Part shown: in pieces, positions 33,003-44,505 of the stretch
How the letters are laid out: each line of letters starts with the position of its first letter
How positions within the stretch are numbered: the first letter of the stretch is position 1
Assembly (NCBI GenBank): GCA_029378245.1
Contig: JARKIF010000016.1
Coordinates: forward strand, 248,001 to 312,000
Length of the DNA stretch: 64,000 bases
DNA from: Roridomyces roridus
Lineage: Eukaryota > Basidiomycota > Agaricomycetes > Agaricales > Mycenaceae
Direction: 5' to 3'
Translations under genes and position numbers: made by a program
Notes under the pieces: generated by a model
The model's input: the letters and a program-made list of their open reading frames with translations, nothing else
Told to the model about the DNA's origin: nothing
The model's database searches: none

Positions 33003-34255
33003 ATGCATACGCCGACACCCGAGCCCGAGTCGACGCGGCTTCAAGTCGCCAGCGTCGTCAGCTTCTACATCGTCGCTGCACTCGTTATGGTGTTCGTCAA
33101 TAAATTTGTCCTGAGCGAAGCTCCCGACCTTCCTTTCACTTTCCTCGTGAGCCCAGTCTTCTCGCCAGTCTGCTCCGCTCATCTGGATAGTTCATACAAA
33201 CCTTCATCGCGGTCCTCCTGCTCCGTCTCTACGCGCTCCTCTCGAAAACCTCGGTGCAATCGTATCTGCCCCTGGAGAAATTCGAGCTCCCTAGGCTGAA
33301 TGGCGAGATCATAGTGGCCCTTCTGCCGTACCTCACCGTCGGGATTACTGGCTTGATATTCAATACCCTGTAACTCGCTCCTTTCTTCCTTGTCTGTTCG
33401 ACTCACTCGCTTCGTCAGGTGTCTGGCCAATGTGGATACCGCCTTCTTCCAAATCGCGCGGGGCTTGTTGCTCCCCTTCACGATCATGATATCCTCCATC
33501 CACAGCCAGGTCCGCCCGCAACCAAAGATACTCGCCGCAGCCGGAATCGTCACCGCTGGGTTCATTGTTGGATCGGCGCCCACTTTCTCTCGTTCCTCAG
33601 GTCTTTCCCGAGACTCGAGCGTCGCAATCTTTTACGGCTGCATGTCGTCTTTTGTTCTCGCCCTTCATGCCGTTCTCAAGAAGGCGGCGCTCTCGCGGGT
33701 AGGCCAATCGGTGGTGACTCTGTCCTATGCCGGGAACCTCTTCATGTCTGCAGTGCTGGTTGTATGTCTCATGGTTAATGGGGAGCCGGAGGCTATACAC
33801 CGGCGGATGCACGCAGCGAAACAAGATTGGACGACCTTTATGGTGGGCAGCGCGGTGTGAGTAGGCAATAAATATTCTTTCGTGAGACTTGAACTAAATT
33901 TCCCAAAGGACAGGCGTATTCGGGTTTCTATTGGGATTGGCCAATTCGCTCTCAATCAAAATAACCAGCCCGGTTACGCATATGTTTTCTTCGGCAGCCC
34001 GGGGCGTCATCCAGACTCTGCTTGGGGTGCTCATTTTCAAGGACATCATAACCATGTGCGTTTGTTTTGATCGATGTTGAATTCTGTTGAATCAGTTTTC
34101 AGTCCTCGCGCGTACTCGATCACGCTCATCACGGGTGGGACGGTATACTACACTTGGGCGCAAGCAACCTCCAAGCCACGAGCGCGATTCCCTCCGTCCG
34201 ACATCGAGAAACGAGGCAAAACGGAGCCATCCGCGGTCAAGTCGGTGAAAGAGTG
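33003..34255 (+). CDS. TPT-family nucleotide-sugar transporter (GDP-fucose transporter-like), copy 1
   Basis: The start MHTPTPEPESTRLQVASV is followed by the first helix, FYIVAALVMVFVNKFVL. Introns join FTFL/FIQTFIAVLLL, FNTL/CLANVDTAFFQIARGLLLP and GSAV to the next exon. Typical TPT (DMT superfamily) blocks are SFYIVAALVMVFVNK, GLIFNTLCL, ARGLLLPFTI, IVTAGFIVG, GCMSSFVLALHAV and VIQTLLGVLIFKDI; ten helices are likely and the tail is charged (DIEKRGKTEPSAVKSVKE). Such antiporters carry GDP-fucose or another nucleotide sugar into the Golgi. It converges on the HXXXD acyltransferase with 28 bp between stops. The same pair recurs at 55.7-59.3 kb in inverted orientation. Confidence 0.85.
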
Positions 34256-34283
34256 AAGGATAATGGATTTGTGTAACTGTAAA

Positions 34284-36038
34284 CTACAATTTCGATAAAC
34301 TACGACTGAGAATAAATTCGTCGACTCCGGCGATCAAGTGCCCCCAGAATTCCTCAACCAAACCAGAGGGAATTGCAGCACCATCCCATTCCAACATGAT
34401 CGAAAAGCACTGTTGTGCGCTGCGTGTAAAAAGAAGGATGCCACCGGGGGCTTTGCGCGCATGTCCGACAGAATCGACAAAGGTGATCTCGGGGTAGTTC
34501 TTTGTCTGGTATGCAGAATTGAGGTCTCCGAGATGCGAGACTCCCATAAGCGCGATCGACGGTGGCAAGTTTGTGGTGCGGGATGCAACAGCAGGTGGGG
34601 CAAGAACAGTACTCTTGGGCAACGTTCCATCCGCTTCGTCGTCTAGTTTTGCAAACATTTTGGCGCGCCGGGCGCGTTCCAAGGCCTGGATCTGTGATCG
34701 GGCGGGCAGCATTGGGCTTCGGGTCTGTTTACGCATCTGCGACTGGGCTGAACGGGCGCGGAGCCAAAATGCGGCGGAGACATTGGTAGAGGAAGGGATG
34801 AAGCCGGGAAGGATGATTGTTCCATAACCGAGGGCGAGAGACATGGGAGATGCGAGGGGAGAAACGGGTTGGAGAAGGTGGACGAGGCTGATGGCAGTAT
34901 ACATCATCATTGGCAAGGTCTTTGGTGCGTGAATTTCTGGATGGTTTCGAGCTGTACGGATCCAGGCAAAGTTGCAGAGAGCAAAGACGGCGTTCTGGAG
35001 TGTTACGCGTTCCGATTGGCATTTTGCGAGAAAAGTAGCCGTCTGGATGCGGTCGAATTTGATGTCGAGAGCTCTCTGCTTGACATTGGTTGGATTGGAG
35101 ATACGCGGGAAAGTATGCGCGCCCTTGAAAATATTTTAGAATTGAAAATGAAATGTCACAATACGTACAATTGCCCGCCTTTGAACGTTCGTAGAATCGA
35201 TTCTCCACGCAGCCATCTGCAGTCTAGAACGTGGAGGCGGAAGGCGAGCTTCTGCAGAGGGAGTGATAACTTCGTACTCGACACGATCATGTCCCCAACG
35301 TGTCTTCCATTCCGCTTCGAGGACGTGCATGAGCTCTTCATCCGAGCGAGGGGGTCCTCCGGGAGAGTCCGAGCCGCCTAACAATTCCAACATGAGATTC
35401 CCGCGACGCGAGGTGCCATCGGTGATGGCGTGAAGTAGGGTGACCACGATGTGATATTCCTCGATGCCAGGCGAGACTTGTCCGTGACGGGCGACATACA
35501 TGCGACCGAGACACTTGGAAGAAAGTTTGCTGGGGCCGACGATAAATTCTTGGTCGAGCTCGGGACCCGTCTTGTCGTCGTGGATCGTTATAGTCAGCCC
35601 GGCTTCTTCCACCGCCTTTTCTGGGCTCGACGGAGGTGTGTAGCTGATCAAGTGTGAGCGCCCTATGTAGAGCAAGTCAAGGCGGAAGACGAACATGAAC
35701 CGAGCCTCGTCGTAACGTCCCGGCGCCATTTCGATGTGGGATGCGAGGAGCGAGTGGCGGAGCCTGACGAACGCCCATACGATTTGAAGTCGGATTGGAG
35801 ATACGAGGGCCGGGGGTGCACGAATTATGATTCTCGCTTCGAGACGCATTAATATCGCCCAGAGCGACGGTGGTGCAGGAATGAATCTCACTCGACATGT
35901 CATTCACGCCGTTTGCGCGACTGGGTAAAAAGTACGATCTAGCAAAGTCTGAGCTCAGACTCGGGCTTGAAGATGGACCGCATACAGTTCATTTTGACCG
36001 AGTCTCCGCGAGTAGGTCTGCACGGGTGGAAAAGACAT
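34284..36038 (-). CDS. HXXXD-type acyltransferase (condensation-domain/alcohol acetyltransferase superfamily), copy 1
   Basis: The HxxxDG active-site motif is seen as LLHAITDGTS; the His is the general base in this CoA-dependent superfamily. Upstream blocks are RSYFLPSR-x-NGVNDM, IIIRAPPALVSPIRLQIVW and APGRYDEARF; an intron joins ARFI to YTPPSSPEKA, and another joins RRAI to GAHTFPRISN. The C-terminal half holds SLALGYGTIILPGF, RSAQSQMR, SIALMGVSHLGDL and PGGILLFTRSAQQCFSI. The canonical DFGWG is not obvious. The frame is clean apart from the 5' end: MSFPPVQTYSRRLGQNELYAV at 36038 is the likely first exon but its join to ARSYFLP is not solved. Substrate unknown. The convergent partner is the sugar transporter. 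Confidence 0.75.
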
Positions 36039-36218
36039 GGTGGTGGTTGTCATTGAACGTTTGAATATTCGTGATGGCCGACGGCATTTTCATCAAAGGT
36101 CGGTGCTCCGCTCTCAAGACAACAACTTTTCGATTGGATAGCAAAAGACAGAACGATTTCGACAACATTGGTAATGGACCTTTCCTATGTACAGCAGATT
36201 TTTCACAGAGCAAACGAA

Positions 36219-37973
36219 TCAATCGGCGAGGTGCAGCCGGAAGAAGCCAGAGCCGCCTCGAGCCTGCAGTGCCTCGCCGCACTTTGGGCATGGATGCGTA
36301 GTGGGACTGGTCTGGTGGCTACGAACACAGCTGCGTTCCATGTTAATATCAAGACGAAAACAAGTCGCAATGCCACACACCTCAAACAGAATACATGCCC
36401 ACACACCGTCGCCGCGGGCTCGACAGGCGGGGTCCGACCACAGACCATGCACTTGAGGCCTGCAATTCCAGTCTCTGAGAGCGACGTGGATGCAGAGCGC
36501 GTGGCCCTTCTTCCTACCCCAGCTCCGCCGACGCTGCCATCAGAAGACTCGCCATAGGAACTTGACTGGAAAGACGAAGTCGATGAGCGCGGCGTGAGAG
36601 TGCGGGACTGCGACTGCGGCTGAGGGTAGGTTTTGTTTGGAATGCGGAGAAACTCGCGGCTGCGCAGATATGAGTAATCGAGTGTGATGTGTTGAAATTG
36701 AACCAACTTGGCCTCGGTTGAGTGCATAGAGGCGCGAGGCGTGTGCATCGCCTGTGGAGACTCGCGGGAGAGAGTAGCTTGAGGCTGGAAGTGGAACCTC
36801 CCGTCGGTCTACACATTTCGACTCAGCTGAAGAGGACATATGGAAAAATGCCTTACCAGGCCATCAAGAGGATACGCCCCCCAAAGTTGTTTCCCGGTCG
36901 TCGTCGCCGGTACAAGCGCGGTGGTCGTGGTCATAGCTCGCGCGCGGGCTGTCGGGACTTGCGGGAGGTACGGGAAGGAGACCACGGTGTTCTGCATCAG
37001 GGCGAATTTCAACATTGCAAGTTTATAACGATGGAGCTTCTTACCTCAGTCTTGCGCCAGGTGTCGTTCGCTTGCTGGCCCGGAGAAGGAAGACGGTGTG
37101 CTTTGGGTGCTTCGATAGCGAGAAGATTCATGGACAGAGCGGGTTTATGAACCGCTTCGTGATGCTGCATCACAGTCAGCCAGTTTAACTTGAAGATTGG
37201 ATTTGACTCGAGATACCTCTGCAAAAGCGACGTCGTCATAGTATCCTTCGCCGCATACATGACAGTTCGGATGATCCGGAGAGAGTAAGAAGTGGTTCCG
37301 TAGCGCAAGCGAGTCGTTGAATTGGCGCGCGCAGAGAGTGCAGCGGTTCTCAGGGTGCTGCGAGGCGCCATGCTGTGACAACATTCAGAAGGGAGTGAGG
37401 GTGCAACCAGAAACTTACCGCGGCGTACGCCGAGTCGTCTTTAAAGCCAATGCCACATATGTTGCAGGACGGGTGGCGGTCGGAATCCTTGTAGTGAGTG
37501 CCGAGATCTTCCTCGTAGAGCTTTTGGCTACAGCACGTCATCATGGGATGTGCGGATTTGAGGTGCTGGGAAAGACGTTAACGGACGAACTCCTCCCCAA
37601 GGATAAATTTTACCTCCTCGAGGACGTTCCCGTCATAGAAACCCTTCCCACAGCGCGCGCAGTTTGGGTGAGTGATCCCTGCAGTCAAGGCAGTTGGAGT
37701 GGACGAGACCGAGAGTTCGGACTAGACGGTACCTGGCTTGCCACGGTAGTGGTCATCGAGAGAGGTCTGGGTCACGAATCCGGTCTTGCACTTGTTACAA
37801 TAGAATGGACGGGCGTGTTTGGTGGCATTGTGGTTGTCAAGGCTGGAGCGGGTGTTGTGGTACATGTTGCAGGTGTCGCAGAAGGGATGGTCGGGAGCAG
37901 TACGAAAATGCTGCTGCAGCGACTGTTTTCTAGAGAAGGAGCGGTCGGGGCACTGGGGACAAACGTAAGTCAT
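36219..37973 (-). CDS. C2H2 zinc-finger array with C-terminal RING finger
   Basis: The start is MTYVCPQCPDRSFSRKQSL at 37973. Several degenerate C2H2 units follow, each with the pattern C-x2-C...H-x(3-5)-H: FCDTCNMYHNTRSSLDNHNATKH, CNKCKTGFVTQTSLDDHY, HPSCNICGIGFKDDSAY, RCTLCARQFNDSLALRNHF and CHVCGEGYYDD. Introns split the array between units. A Ser/Thr/Arg linker joins TDGRFHFQPQATLS to the last exon, which holds a RING: CMVCGRTPPVEPA, CGHVFCLSC (split by an intron) and HPCPKCGEALQ, ending FRLHLAD. A RING suggests E3 ubiquitin ligase activity; the fingers may bind the target or nucleic acid. Architecture is directly visible, function inferred. Confidence 0.78.
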
Positions 37974-38355
37974 GCACGAACCGGCGGAAAAAGTCCTCAG
38001 GCTTACTTATAGATCATGGCCGCCAAATTGTCGGGAAACTGGGCAAGATCATCATGCAAATAACACTGGTTCCATGAGCTTAAACTTGAGTCCATCAGAA
38101 ACTGTCAAACAGGGTTGAGGAGAATATCTAATATTTCGGTAATTTTTTGAACCGTGGGAATTTTCGAAGAACTTGAACACCTGCAGTCCCTGACTAGAAC
38201 CGGTGGTTATCGGAGCATCACAAGGGTCCCGGGAGAAGCATTGATTCGAACAACAACCCTGCATGATGCTTGGCATCATTGAATTTTGCATCAACTAATC
38301 AAGTCATACACTCACACAAACACCGCTCGTCCGACATCCCAAAAAGGAAATAACG
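37974..38355. other. Intergenic region
   Basis: This 382-bp stretch lies between the C2H2-RING gene and the 3' end of the RSC gene, both on the minus strand. It is AT-rich in the middle. It likely holds the zinc-finger gene promoter. No gene seen. Confidence 0.45.
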
Positions 38356-40516
38356 TCATGTAGTGAGCAAGACCTGTCGAATGCGCTCTGACGCACTCAT
38401 AAAACCCGTCTCCTCCGTCTTCTGTCGTTTCGCGGGCGGCTCAGAAGTCATCTCCACGTCACCGTTCCCATTAACCATCGTCTCCGCGTCATCTTTGGGC
38501 TCCTCAATCTCCGGTTCGTACTTTCTCGCCAAAAAATGCAGATACTCGAGACTATGCCGTGGTGGTGGTTCACGTGCCATGTGCATCGGCGGCCCAGAGA
38601 ACCAAAGCACCTCCCCCGTATTGGCATCTCGGTCAAAGTGCCGTGCTACAAAGCTCATCTTAGCACCGAAAACGGAAGTGAAACATGGCACACACTTGTC
38701 TCAACAGGCAACTTGTCCACCGACGTGACCGCTTGTCCTCCAGCGGTCACCACGCTCCTGTCAACTATTGCCCCCTGCTTCTTCACCCTCCCAAGGCGCA
38801 CCGACCGCTCAAACAGATCCAAATTACTTCCACTGCGGCTTCCATCTGGATCTTTGTACCAATCCGCCTTCGGTATCTTGCGTACCCGCCCCTTGAATCC
38901 GTCCCACCGCCAGCCGCACACGTATACCGGCCAGCTGGGGTACCACACCGGTGCTCGCGGCCGACCTCGCGCTGCATCATAGATATGCTGCACCACAACT
39001 CGCTCCAAGATATCTATAAGAAGGTGGTGCGTCGTCTTGTCAGTCTGCACGACCTCCCCCTCGACCGTGCCTCGATTCCTCCCTTGTGGCATAAGATGTG
39101 ATATCTGGAAAGTTTGAGCATAAGAGGACGTTCAACGGATGTCAGTCCTTACCTCCTCTGCACGCAAATACCACCGGACAGTAACGCCCCCTTCGCCCGA
39201 ATCGTCCTTCCAACATTCAGCTACCCGCGCAACAAGCGGCTTCGCAGGGTTCCCGAGCCCCAGACCGGCGCCCACTCCGCCCGTGACGGTCTCGCTGTCT
39301 TCTGCTCCAGCGCTGATGTGCACGTAGTCCCCTGGAGAGATCGTCAGCCCTTTGTGCACCAGCTGCTCGACTGCGTGCGGGCCTGCGGCGCGGAGCGATT
39401 GCGAGAGAACGAGCGGCGTGGAGAGAGGCAGCGGAGGCGGGTTGAGACAAGTCAGCGCCTGTGCGACGCGCTGTAGCGTCACAACCTTGCCCCATTCCTC
39501 CCCGCCCGCGCCCGCGACGGCTGTATCGCGGTCGAGGTAGTATCGCCTTCCGCTCTCCATCATCCGTGCCACATCCATGTCAAACGAGCGCGAGGAAGTG
39601 TAGAATGTTTTGCTTCGCGATCGGCTTTCGAGCAGTTTGAAGGTTATGGCGAGTTTGTCCTCTGGCATGGAATCCAGTGCCGAGGAGAGCTTGACATTGT
39701 TGGCGTCGCGGTAGTTCTTGATCGCCTGCATGATTTCGAGGTGCCGCTCGTGCTTGATGTCTGCCATCCAACCGCCATCGTCACCCACGAGGGGAGTATG
39801 TCGCACAAGCCCGCGCTCAAGGTGGCGAACAATCTGTGCGTCGGTGGGGAAAGTAGGGGTTGTTTCTGGAAAATCCTCCTCCGAGTCGGAGGACTCGGGT
39901 GAGGGGAGCAGGGGAATGGGTGCGGGGATAATGGGCGTAGGCTTCTCGTAGAGGAGGGTAGAGGTACTGGCCACAGGGGCAACAGCGCCAGGAGCTGCAG
40001 GAGTTTGAGGCTGTCGCGGTGCTGGCGCTGGCACTGGCGCTGCTGGGGGAGGCGTGGGTTCATTGAGGTGTGCATGAACTTTTTGTGCCGAAGAAGGCGG
40101 CGGGGAGGTGCGCGGTGCAGCAAGGCCAGGCTTGGAATTCCACTCAGAGTCGAGGAGATTCTACAGTCTGTTCAGCAGTCAATTCCCCAAGTCACTGCGA
40201 TTCTGACCTTGAGAGTCTGTGCATCCGCCGCGATCTGACTGCCAGGCTCGTTATAATACAACGCGTTCCAAAACACGAGACTGATGTCTGTATACGCCTC
40301 GAGAGAGTCCTTGTAGCGGTTTTTCTCGAGGGCGGTGCGAATGTTATTGAGGCTGCGCGGTTGGGGGATGACTTCAAAGTATTCGGGCCAGTCGGCGCGG
40401 TCGACGAGCTCAAGGAACATGCCGCATAGCTGGCGTTTACGCGGGGATCCTGTGGCTGAGGTTATCGCGTCGATGACTTGCTCGATGGCCGTCTTTTGCG
40501 CGGTGGTAAGCACCAT
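38356..40516 (-). CDS. RSC1: RSC chromatin-remodelling subunit with bromodomains and BAH domain
   Basis: Four exons join at DAQTLK/NLLDSEWNSKP, LRAEE/ISHLMPQG and TSVCH/MSFVARHFD. The first bromodomain spans residues about 5-105 (KRQLCGMFLELVDR, DWPEYFEVIPQPRSL, FWNALYYNEPGSQI with the acetyl-lysine-binding Asn). A second, weaker one reads SALDSMPEDKLAITFKLLES, then FDMDVARMMESGRRYYLDRD. A BAH domain follows (GDYVHISAGAED, VARVAECWKD, VTVRWYLRAEE), and a conserved tail (WPVYVCGWRWDGFKGRVRKI, NTGEVLWFSGPPMH). This is the Rsc1/Rsc2 order. RSC slides nucleosomes at promoters and binds acetylated histone tails through these domains. The nuclear signal is near PPAKRQKTEE. The frame is clean. Confidence 0.9.
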
Positions 40517-41072
40517 CGCGTCGACGCGAGTGAAAGGTCCGAGTGATGATGGCCATCAGCTCTTGTTCTCCGCCATCATCAAGTCTCTTGCCAGCCATTT
40601 TGTTCGGGAAACGGAAGCCTGTACCTCACCATCTAGCTTCGCTATAACGACATTCATGCCTACAACTCCGCGTACTTAGTTGACGAACTCGCCGGCCCTT
40701 CTTCGCGAGGGCTTGTTACCCTTATCGGATGCCCCACTCCCGTCTGGGGCGGCTGCTCCGCGCTCTTGCGGGGTTACGCATTCTGGGCGTGTGTTCTCTC
40801 AAAGCATGACATTTCGCGTTTGCCTCGCGATGTCGCGAGCCAAAAGCAAGGAGCCCATTTGCGCTTTGGCTTTTTTCATTCCTCACCCTCTTGCCTACTC
40901 CACCGGAGGCTTCGCAACCAGTCAGCCAGCCAGCACCCTCTTTGCGTACATCTATAAAAGAGTCGACGGTCGTTCTGACCTGACGACCCTCTCTATCCGC
41001 TAAATCTTAAATCCGCCGCCGTCTGTCCTCTACAAGAAAGACAGCAGTCTGTCGCCGCCACAGGAAATCCCA
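40517..41072. other. Divergent intergenic region
   Basis: This 556-bp region separates the RSC subunit start (minus) from the MFS gene start (plus). It is GC-rich with a TATA box near its right end. Open frames here lack domain character. Confidence 0.5.
40953..40959 (+). promoter_or_regulatory. TATA box of the monocarboxylate-type MFS gene
   Basis: TATAAAAG lies 114 bp before the ATG at 41073, a fitting distance allowing for a 5' UTR of about 80 bases. Confidence 0.55.
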
Positions 41073-42661
41073 ATGGTCGAGTTCGAGAAGGTTGATGACG
41101 ATACCATGTCGTGGCAGCATTGTGGCACGGAGGACTTTCGACATTCCCTCGACGGGAGGGCGACGACGACGCAGAGCCACCTTGCCAGCTCCACCTACCA
41201 TCTCAATCGCACGCCGCAGTTCCCCGAGGGCACAACCAAGGGCTACCTCACGATCTTTGGCGCATTCATGGCGCTGCTTTGTACCTTTGGCCAGATGAAT
41301 GCCTTTGGAACGTATCAAGCGTGGTATGCGGAGCACCAGCTTAGTAACCTCGAGCCATCCACAATTGCCTGGATAGGCTCGCTGCAGCTGTGGGTGTTTT
41401 TCCTTTCGGTGAGTTTTTTGCTATAGGTTTCAAACGCGTTGTTGACGAGTTTTTCAGGGAGGTCCCGTAGGAAAACTGTTTGACGAGTATGGTCCGCGAT
41501 GGATCATGGTCGCGGGGACGATCATTTATGTGTTCAGCATTGTCATGACCAGCATCTCGACGCAATACTACCAATACATACTCGCGCATGGGATTTTGTT
41601 CGGCCTGGGTGTGGGCATGATGTACGTTGTTTTCATTTGTGCTCTGGCGTGAACTCATATCCGAATGAATAGGTTTTATCCCTCAATGTCCAGTGTTTCC
41701 ACGTATTTTTGCAAATACCGAGCTACGGCGCTGGGGGTAGTGGCCTCGGGATCGAGTTTCGGTCAGTGTGCCAAGTCTTGGTTAAAACGGCGCCTCTGAC
41801 CTTCTGTGCAGGTGGTGTGATGTACCCAATAATGCTGACACGGCTTTTCGAGCTCGTTGGCTTTGGCTGGGGTGTCCGCATATCCGGTCTGCTCAGTGGC
41901 GTCTGCTGCTGTATTGCGATCGCCGCGGTGACACGGTACGCGCCACCCAAACAGCGAGGCGCTGCTTCCAAACTTTCCGAGACCTTCCGTGATTCGCGGT
42001 TCGTGCTCCTCGCCGCGGGTAGCTGTTTCGTTGCGCTTGGTGCGTGTATTGGATGTCACATTTCTGTTGGTTAATAAAGAGTGAGAACAGGCCTGTTCAT
42101 CCCATTCTTCTTCATTGTTGATTATGCACACGATCTCAAGATACCCGCACAAATGGATTTCATCATCCTTGCTGTGATGAACTCTGGAGGGATAGCTGGG
42201 CGCATTGCACCAGCCTATCTTTCCGACAGCCTCGGTCGCTTCAACCTTCTAGCTCCCGCAGCCTGCGTCTCCGGCCTGCTCTGCGTCTTCTTTTGGCTCT
42301 TCTCGCGGTCCCTGGTCCCTCTTATGCTCTTCGCAGCTGCATACGGTTTCTCGTCTGGCGCATTCGTCTCGCTCATGACGCCGTGCGTCGCACAGATATC
42401 AGATATCCGGCAGATAGGCAGTCGAATTGGGATCCTTTACAGTGTGATATCATTCCCGTGAGTGTGTCTCTCTTTCTCAGACCCAAATTCAACGGAACCA
42501 GGTCTCTTTTCGGGGGTCCGATCGCTGGAGAACTGCTCGTCGTTGGAAAGGGCGATTACACGGGCATGATCATATTCGCTGGCTTGACGGTCATAGCCGG
42601 ATCTTTGCTCATCGTCGCTGCCAAGCTCAAGATCGATTCTCGACTATTCGCTCGCGTCTAA
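41073..42661 (+). CDS. MFS transporter, monocarboxylate (MCT) type
   Basis: The start is MVEFEKVDDDTMSWQ. After a long polar N-terminus the first helix begins at PEGTTKGYLTIFGAFMALL. Introns join FFLS/GGPVGKLFDEYGPR, GVGMM/FYPSMSSVSTYF, SSFG/GVMYPIMLTRLFE and VALG/LFIPFFFIVDYA. The MCT family loop GPVGKLFDEYGPR, the block YRATALGVVASGSSFGGV and the second-half GRIAPAYLSDSLGRFN are clear. About 440 residues, 12 helices. Fungal relatives carry monocarboxylates, riboflavin or related small acids, often not the textbook substrate; none can be picked here. The terminal SRLFARV is cytosolic. Confidence 0.85.
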
Positions 42662-43363
42662 TCTAACTCGTCGTCGTGTGCATGCCGTGCTTATGAATGG
42701 CCGTTTTCTCCAGGCGTATCCAGTGGAAGCGCAGCCGTAAGCAGCGAACCATGCTCCAACACCCGAGAAGGGACGGTATTTAAGCTGTTCTACGCGGGCT
42801 GTAGACTAAGTACTTTTGTGTGTACTTTTTCGTGTGTAGGTTGTTAATTTACGTCGCCTCTTTCGAGCTTGACTGGCATTGGCCGGCGTGTTAGGCAATC
42901 AGGACGTAACTACTTCTATCTCTCATCCTGACTCCATATTCTCGACGCCCTTGGCGGACAACATCGAAAGCACTTGGCGACGGACGTCTTGAACAGGAGT
43001 TCCACATTCTTCTAGCATTCTGCGCTTTGTGGCAGACTTTTTCAAGTGCCAGACCCTTTGTGCCTTTATTCTCAAGCTCTACTCTCAACCGCTTGGAATA
43101 CGAGATAGATCCACCGAGTCCTCTGGGTCCGTATCCACATATTCAAAGCCCTCGAAGCCTTCAAGTTGCCTACTGGCGGCTCGCATGGACAAAGGAGTCA
43201 TGGCCTGGAATGATGACTCCAATTGCCCCTGGCGGATGACCAGACTCCACTCAGACGACGAACGTTGGACGGACGACCTTTAAATCCGCAATTACATCAT
43301 GCCCCTGACTTGCAGGTATATAAGTAAGGGGCTACTCGGATGCTTCAATCCCAGCACACCATC
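42662..43363. other. Intergenic region upstream of the repeat protein
   Basis: This 702-bp plus-strand stretch has no convincing gene. It ends in a well-placed TATA element and probably contains the promoter of the repeat-protein gene. Confidence 0.5.
43317..43324 (+). promoter_or_regulatory. TATA box of the repeat-protein gene
   Basis: TATATAAG sits 47 bp before the chosen ATG at 43364. A TATA box this close is usual for strongly or conditionally expressed fungal genes. Confidence 0.6.
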
Positions 43364-44339
43364 ATGTCCTACAACGACCGCGACAACGATTCCTATGGGT
43401 CCAACGACCGTGGCTCCAACAAGTACGCATCTGTCGGCGGGGGCATCTCCCTTATTCACCCGCAAGTAGCGATTCGTATGGAGCCAATAACAACGCCTCT
43501 GGAAACGACGACTCTTCCTACGGCACCCGCGGCAACCGGTCCAATGAGGAATCGTATGGGTCCAGCAGCAACGACTCTTACAGTTCTAGCAACAATCGGT
43601 CCAACGACGACTCCTATGGCTCGAGCAACAGCGACTCTTATGGGTCCAACAACAACCAGTCCTCCTACGGTTCCGACAACAACCGCTCGTCGACCGACAA
43701 CTACGGCTCGAGTGGCAACACCGGGTCTGGTAATCCCCAATCTTCCAAGGACGATTCATACAGCTCGAGCACCAGCGACTCGTATGGATCCGGCAATCGC
43801 CAGTCGTCGAGCGACAACTACGGCTCAAGCGGCAACACCGGCTCTGGTAATCGCCAATCTTCCAACGACGATTCATACGACTCGAGCACCAGCGACTCGT
43901 ATGGATCGGGCAATCGCCAGGCATCCAGCGACAACTACGGCTCGAGCGGCAACACCGGGTCCGGTAATCGTCAATCTTCCAACGATGATTCCTATGGCTC
44001 GAGCACCGGCGCCTCATATGGATCCGGCAATGGCCAGGCTCCGAGCGACAACTCGTATGGCTCCAGTAACAGCAGCTCCAGTAACACCGCATCGGGCAAC
44101 CACTCGTCCGGAGGCACCAACTCCTACGTTGAGAAGGGTGTCGAGTTTGCTGCCCAGAAAGCTGGCTACAATCTTGTCGGTCCTTATCCACCTTTGTGCT
44201 TCATCGTCTAATCTTTTTTCGTAGGACGAGAACACTGGGCGCAAGATCACATCTGCCATCAGTGAAGGGCTTGACAAATTCAGTGCGTTTTTTGTTTCAA
44301 TTTTTTACTCGTAATCATCCGTCTCTAGTGTCGCGCTGA
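43364..44339 (+). CDS. Low-complexity Ser/Asn/Gly/Asp/Tyr repeat protein
   Basis: The start MSYNDRDNDSYGSNDRG is followed by an intron of about 44 bp that changes the reading frame; after it the frame is SDSYGANNNASGNDDSSYG. About 230 residues of DSYGSS/NDDSYGSS-type motifs follow, including three near-identical 39-residue units. The end is different: TNSYVEKGVEFAAQKAGYN, then (after an intron) DENTGRKITSAISEGLDKF, an amphipathic helix. The body is expected to be disordered and phase-separation prone. Use of the wrong frame gives Thr/Ala/Pro- or Cys/Ser-rich shadow ORFs. The last exon may splice once more to end in MSR (44339) or stop at 44324. Function unknown; a stress or surface role is a guess. 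Confidence 0.75.
43684..44034 (+). repeat. Three tandem 117-bp repeats (39 codons) in the DSYG protein
   Basis: Each unit runs from a SS-x-DNYGSSGNTGSGN segment to a SDSYGSGN-type segment. The three copies differ at a few codons (P/R, K/N, Y/D), so the period is a whole number of codons and the frame is kept. Confidence 0.85.
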
Positions 44340-44505
44340 AGAAACGTGTTCATGTAAAGACAATTTGTACATTGGAATCCATTTGGTCGTAAAAGTTCTC
44401 ATCTATACATTGAAACCCGAGTGAAAATACATAGTACACAATTGTACAACATTCGTCAGTGTAGATCGTACAGAGTCGTTAGTGCGTTAACATATCCAAT
44501 CCATC

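Noticed and set aside
35989..36291. 100-codon minus-strand frame between the acyltransferase and the C2H2-RING gene
   Set aside because: It mixes the last RING exon in the wrong frame with the 5' end of the acyltransferase; no coherent protein results.
43586..44191. 201-codon Cys/Ser/Arg-rich frame on the minus strand
   Set aside because: Antisense shadow of the same repeats; its periodicity only mirrors the coding repeat.
43340..44224. 294-codon Thr/Ala/Pro/Arg-rich frame on the plus strand
   Set aside because: It is a frame shadow of the DSYG repeat gene: an intron at 43422-43465 moves the true frame, which gives regular DSYGSS repeats and a sensible C-terminus.
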